In this document: positions 8,525-9,915 of the stretch, piece by piece
How the letters are laid out: every line of letters begins with the position of its first letter
How positions within the stretch are numbered: position 1 is the first letter of the stretch
Assembly: GCA_019308705.1 (NCBI GenBank)
Contig: JAFDHW010000061.1
Span: 1-9,915 of the forward strand
Length of the DNA: 9,915 bases
From: Deltaproteobacteria bacterium
GTDB taxonomy: Bacteria; Desulfobacterota; Desulfobacteria; Desulfobacterales; Desulfatibacillaceae
Direction: 5' to 3'
The notes under the pieces: model-generated
What the model was told of the DNA's origin: nothing
What the model saw: only the letters and a program-made list of their open reading frames with translations
Databases searched by the model: none
Program-made: the position numbers and the translations under genes

Positions 8525-9397
8525 ATGGACAAACCGACCGTCGCCGTGGTGGGCTGCGGGACCCTGGGCACCGCCCTGGCGCGCCTGCTCCATGAACACG
8601 GCTATCATTTGGCCGCCCTCGCCTCCAGGACCCTCGCCTCGGCGCAAGAGGCCGCCGCGGCCGCGCCCGCGGACAAGGTGTCGGACAAGGCCTGGGAGGT
8701 CGTCGGCAACGCGGACGTGGTGTTTCTCACCACCAGCGACGACGCCATCCGCCAAGCCTGCGAACAGATCGCGGAAAAAGGAGGGTTCGCCCCGGGACAG
8801 GTGGTGCTCCACACCTCCGGCGTCCACGCCTCGGACCTGTTGGACGCGGCCCGGAAAAAAGGCGCCGCCGCAGGGTCCATGCACCCCATGCAGAGCTTCG
8901 CCGGGGCCAGGAGGGAGGGAAACCCCTTTGAAGGCATCCTGGTGTCCGTGGAAGGCGACGAGGCGGCCATGGAGGCGGCCGCCGCCATCGCAAGGGACCT
9001 GGGCGCTACCGTGGTCCGGGTGGACCCGGCCGCCAAGGGCCTGTACCACGCCGCCGCCGTGGTGGCCTCCAACTACCTGGTGGCGCTGTTGGACATGGCC
9101 TTTACCCTGAACCAGGCCGCGGGCATCGGCCCGGAAGAATCCGTCACCGGCCTTTTCCCCCTCATCCAGGGCACCCTGAAGAACATCCAGGCCAACGGCA
9201 TCCCCAAGGCTTTGACCGGCCCCATCGCCCGCGGCGACGTAACCACCGTCCAAAAGCACCTAAAGGAGATCCAGGCCAAAACCCCGGCCCTGCTCTCCCT
9301 GTACCAGGCCCTGGGAACCCGGACCGTGGACGTGGCCCGCCGAAAAGGCACCATAGACGACCAAACCGCCGGACAGTTCCTGGCCATGTTCAGCTAG
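8525..9397 (+). CDS. Rossmann-like/DUF2520 NAD(P)-dependent reductase, candidate PanG ketopantoate reductase
   Basis: The 290-residue product has an N-terminal Rossmann fold with VAVVGCGTLGTA (6-17, GxGxxG at 10-15). SR at 34-35, after the second strand, would favour NADP. DUF2520 features follow: SMHPMQSFAG (118-127), the K-x3-H-x6-SN pattern (Lys171, His175, Ser182, Asn183) typical of the hydroxyacid/ketopantoate reductase superfamily, and LTGPIARGDV (230-239). The C-terminal half is alpha-helical with no membrane segment. AGGAAGGG (8508-8515) precedes the ATG by nine bases. From memory, PanG, a ketopantoate reductase described in Francisella and unrelated in detail to PanE, belongs to this DUF2520 group. 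Its position directly after panB supports reduction of ketopantoate to pantoate. The family assignment is strong, while the substrate is inferred from context. Confidence 0.85.
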   Translation: MDKPTVAVVGCGTLGTALARLLHEHGYHLAALASRTLASAQEAAAAAPADKVSDKAWEVVGNADVVFLTTSDDAIRQACEQIAEKGGFAPGQVVLHTSGVHASDLLDAARKKGAAAGSMHPMQSFAGARREGNPFEGILVSVEGDEAAMEAAAAIARDLGATVVRVDPAAKGLYHAAAVVASNYLVALLDMAFTLNQAAGIGPEESVTGLFPLIQGTLKNIQANGIPKALTGPIARGDVTTVQKHLKEIQAKTPALLSLYQALGTRTVDVARRKGTIDDQTAGQFLAMFS

Positions 9398-9406
9398 GCG
9401 GGAAAG

Positions 9407-9436
9407 ACGATATTACGGGGAGCGTAACGTCGTTTA
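9407..9436 (+). terminator. Possible terminator of the panB cluster
   Basis: ACGATATTACG (9407-9417) pairs with CGTAACGTCGT (9423-9433) around a five-base loop, with one mismatch and one G-U pair, and is followed by three Ts. It begins nine bases beyond the DUF2520 gene's stop. The stem is only moderately stable and the T-run is short. Confidence 0.4.
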
Positions 9437-9566
9437 CTCTCAAGCCGCATAGCGGACAGCGCACGGCTTCCGGTAGAGGTGGTCCCCAAAATTCGGACAG
9501 GGTGATAAGGTGGATGTTTAATCCGAAGGAGGGGCCGAAGCGATGGCGAAGAGGAAGCGGTATTCC

Positions 9567-9613
9567 GGGGAGTTCAAGGCCAAGGTGGCGGGGAGTTCAA
9601 GGCCAAGGTGGCG
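9567..9613 (+). repeat. Perfect 23-bp tandem duplication inside orfA
   Basis: Two identical adjacent 23-base copies (9568-9590, 9591-9613) begin GGGAGTTCAAGG. Because 23 is not a multiple of three, the second copy breaks the orfA frame. The absence of any divergence between copies suggests a very recent event. Confidence 0.95.
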
Positions 9614-9819
9614 CTGGAGGCGCTCAAGGGCGAGCAGACGATGGCCCAGCTTTCGGCGCGGTTTGGGGTGCATGCGAACATGATCGCCAAGTGGAAGCGC
9701 GAGGCGATAGAGGGCTTGGCCGAGGTTTTTGCGGACAAGCGCCAGAAGAGAGAAAAGGACACCGAGGCGCAGATCAAGGAGCTTCACGCCAAGATCGGCC
9801 AGCTTACCGTGGAGAGGGA

Positions 9820-9826
9820 TTTTTTG
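9820..9826 (+). promoter_or_regulatory. Possible -1 frameshift site between orfA and orfB
   Basis: T TTT TTG is a slippery heptamer in phase with the orfA reading frame. The -1 frame from here is open through the orfA stop (9845-9847) into orfB. IS3-family elements commonly make the OrfAB transposase by -1 slippage near the end of orfA. No downstream stimulatory structure was confirmed. Confidence 0.4.
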
Positions 9827-9867
9827 TCCAAAGCCTTCGAGCGTTGAGCCACGCCCGGAGGAAGGAC

Positions 9868-9915
9868 ATGGTCGAGCCCGGCCATGCAAGGCTCAGCATC
9901 GTCCGCCAATGCGGG
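9868..9915 (+). CDS. IS3-family transposase OrfB (integrase catalytic part), truncated by the window end
   Basis: Only the first 16 codons are present, MVEPGHARLSIVRQCG, which is a recognisable start of IS3 OrfB proteins (usual continuation: a short helix-turn-helix, then the rve DDE integrase domain). GGAGGAAGG (9857-9865) precedes the ATG by two bases. The frame is open upstream across the end of orfA, in the -1 frame relative to it, consistent with an OrfAB fusion. Completeness and catalytic residues cannot be judged. Confidence 0.75.
   Translation, partial: MVEPGHARLSIVRQCG

Larger units (their letters stand above)
9543..9847 (+). pseudogene. IS3-family transposase OrfA, frameshifted by a 23-bp tandem duplication
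   Basis: OrfA supplies the helix-turn-helix and leucine-zipper part of the transposase. The start MAKRKRYSGEFKAKVA (ATG at 9543, AAGGAGGGG at 9526-9534) is typical. A perfect 23-bp tandem duplication (9568-9590 and 9591-9613) then shifts the frame, and this reading stops at 9683 after 46 codons. The correct continuation resumes in another frame: LEALKGEQTMAQLSARFGVH, then NMIAKWKREAIEGLAEVF and a heptad-rich tail ending FLSKAFER at 9847. Removing one copy restores a normal OrfA of about 93 residues. A separate 79-codon frame could start at a GTG in the second copy (9608), but it would lack the N-terminus. Either a real inactivating mutation or an assembly error is possible. Confidence 0.85.
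9480..9915 (+). mobile_element. IS3-family insertion sequence, left part
   Basis: The element shows a typical IS3-family layout: orfA (broken) then orfB in the -1 frame. The left terminal inverted repeat probably begins near 9480 with TGGTCCCCAAAATTCGG, about 60 bases before orfA; this boundary is estimated from the TG-start form of the family. The right end lies beyond the window, so neither the matching inverted repeat nor a target duplication can be checked. It inserted about 80 bases after the end of the panB cluster, without breaking a visible gene. Confidence 0.8.

Overview
The window is GC-rich bacterial DNA carrying housekeeping genes, regulatory intergenic regions and the start of an insertion sequence. 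No phylogenetic marker gene is present. The stand-alone IMP cyclohydrolase, the PAS-LuxR regulator without a receiver domain and the overall codon use suggest a deltaproteobacterium (Desulfobacterota, possibly a sulfate reducer). That assignment is inference and not secure.

Layout. Positions 1-212 have no gene but hold a long inverted-repeat structure (77-199). On the minus strand follow the nitrogen-control pair glnB (PII protein) and glnD (the enzyme that uridylylates PII), transcribed glnD then glnB with a 232-base gap. Next, also on minus, is a separate PurH cyclohydrolase domain that makes IMP. It is divergent, across a compact promoter region, from a plus-strand PLP-dependent sugar aminotransferase of the DegT/WbpE type, which ends at a very strong terminator (5767-5802). 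That terminator also lies behind a minus-strand PAS-LuxR transcription regulator.

An AT-rich divergent intergenic region (about 6940-7130) separates the regulator from a plus-strand cluster: a short MoaE-like protein, panB, and a DUF2520/Rossmann dehydrogenase. PanB makes ketopantoate. The dehydrogenase resembles the PanG type of ketopantoate reductase, so panB and its neighbour could catalyse consecutive steps toward pantothenate and coenzyme A. From about 9480 the window enters an IS3-family element whose orfA is broken by a perfect 23-bp tandem duplication. orfB starts at 9868 and runs off the window.

I see no large undescribed system such as a defence island, CRISPR or phage. The observations most worth following are the 77-199 inverted-repeat element, the panB/DUF2520 pairing, the MoaE-like protein with an incomplete active site, the recurring GC-rich palindromes beside genes, and the frame-breaking duplication in the IS.
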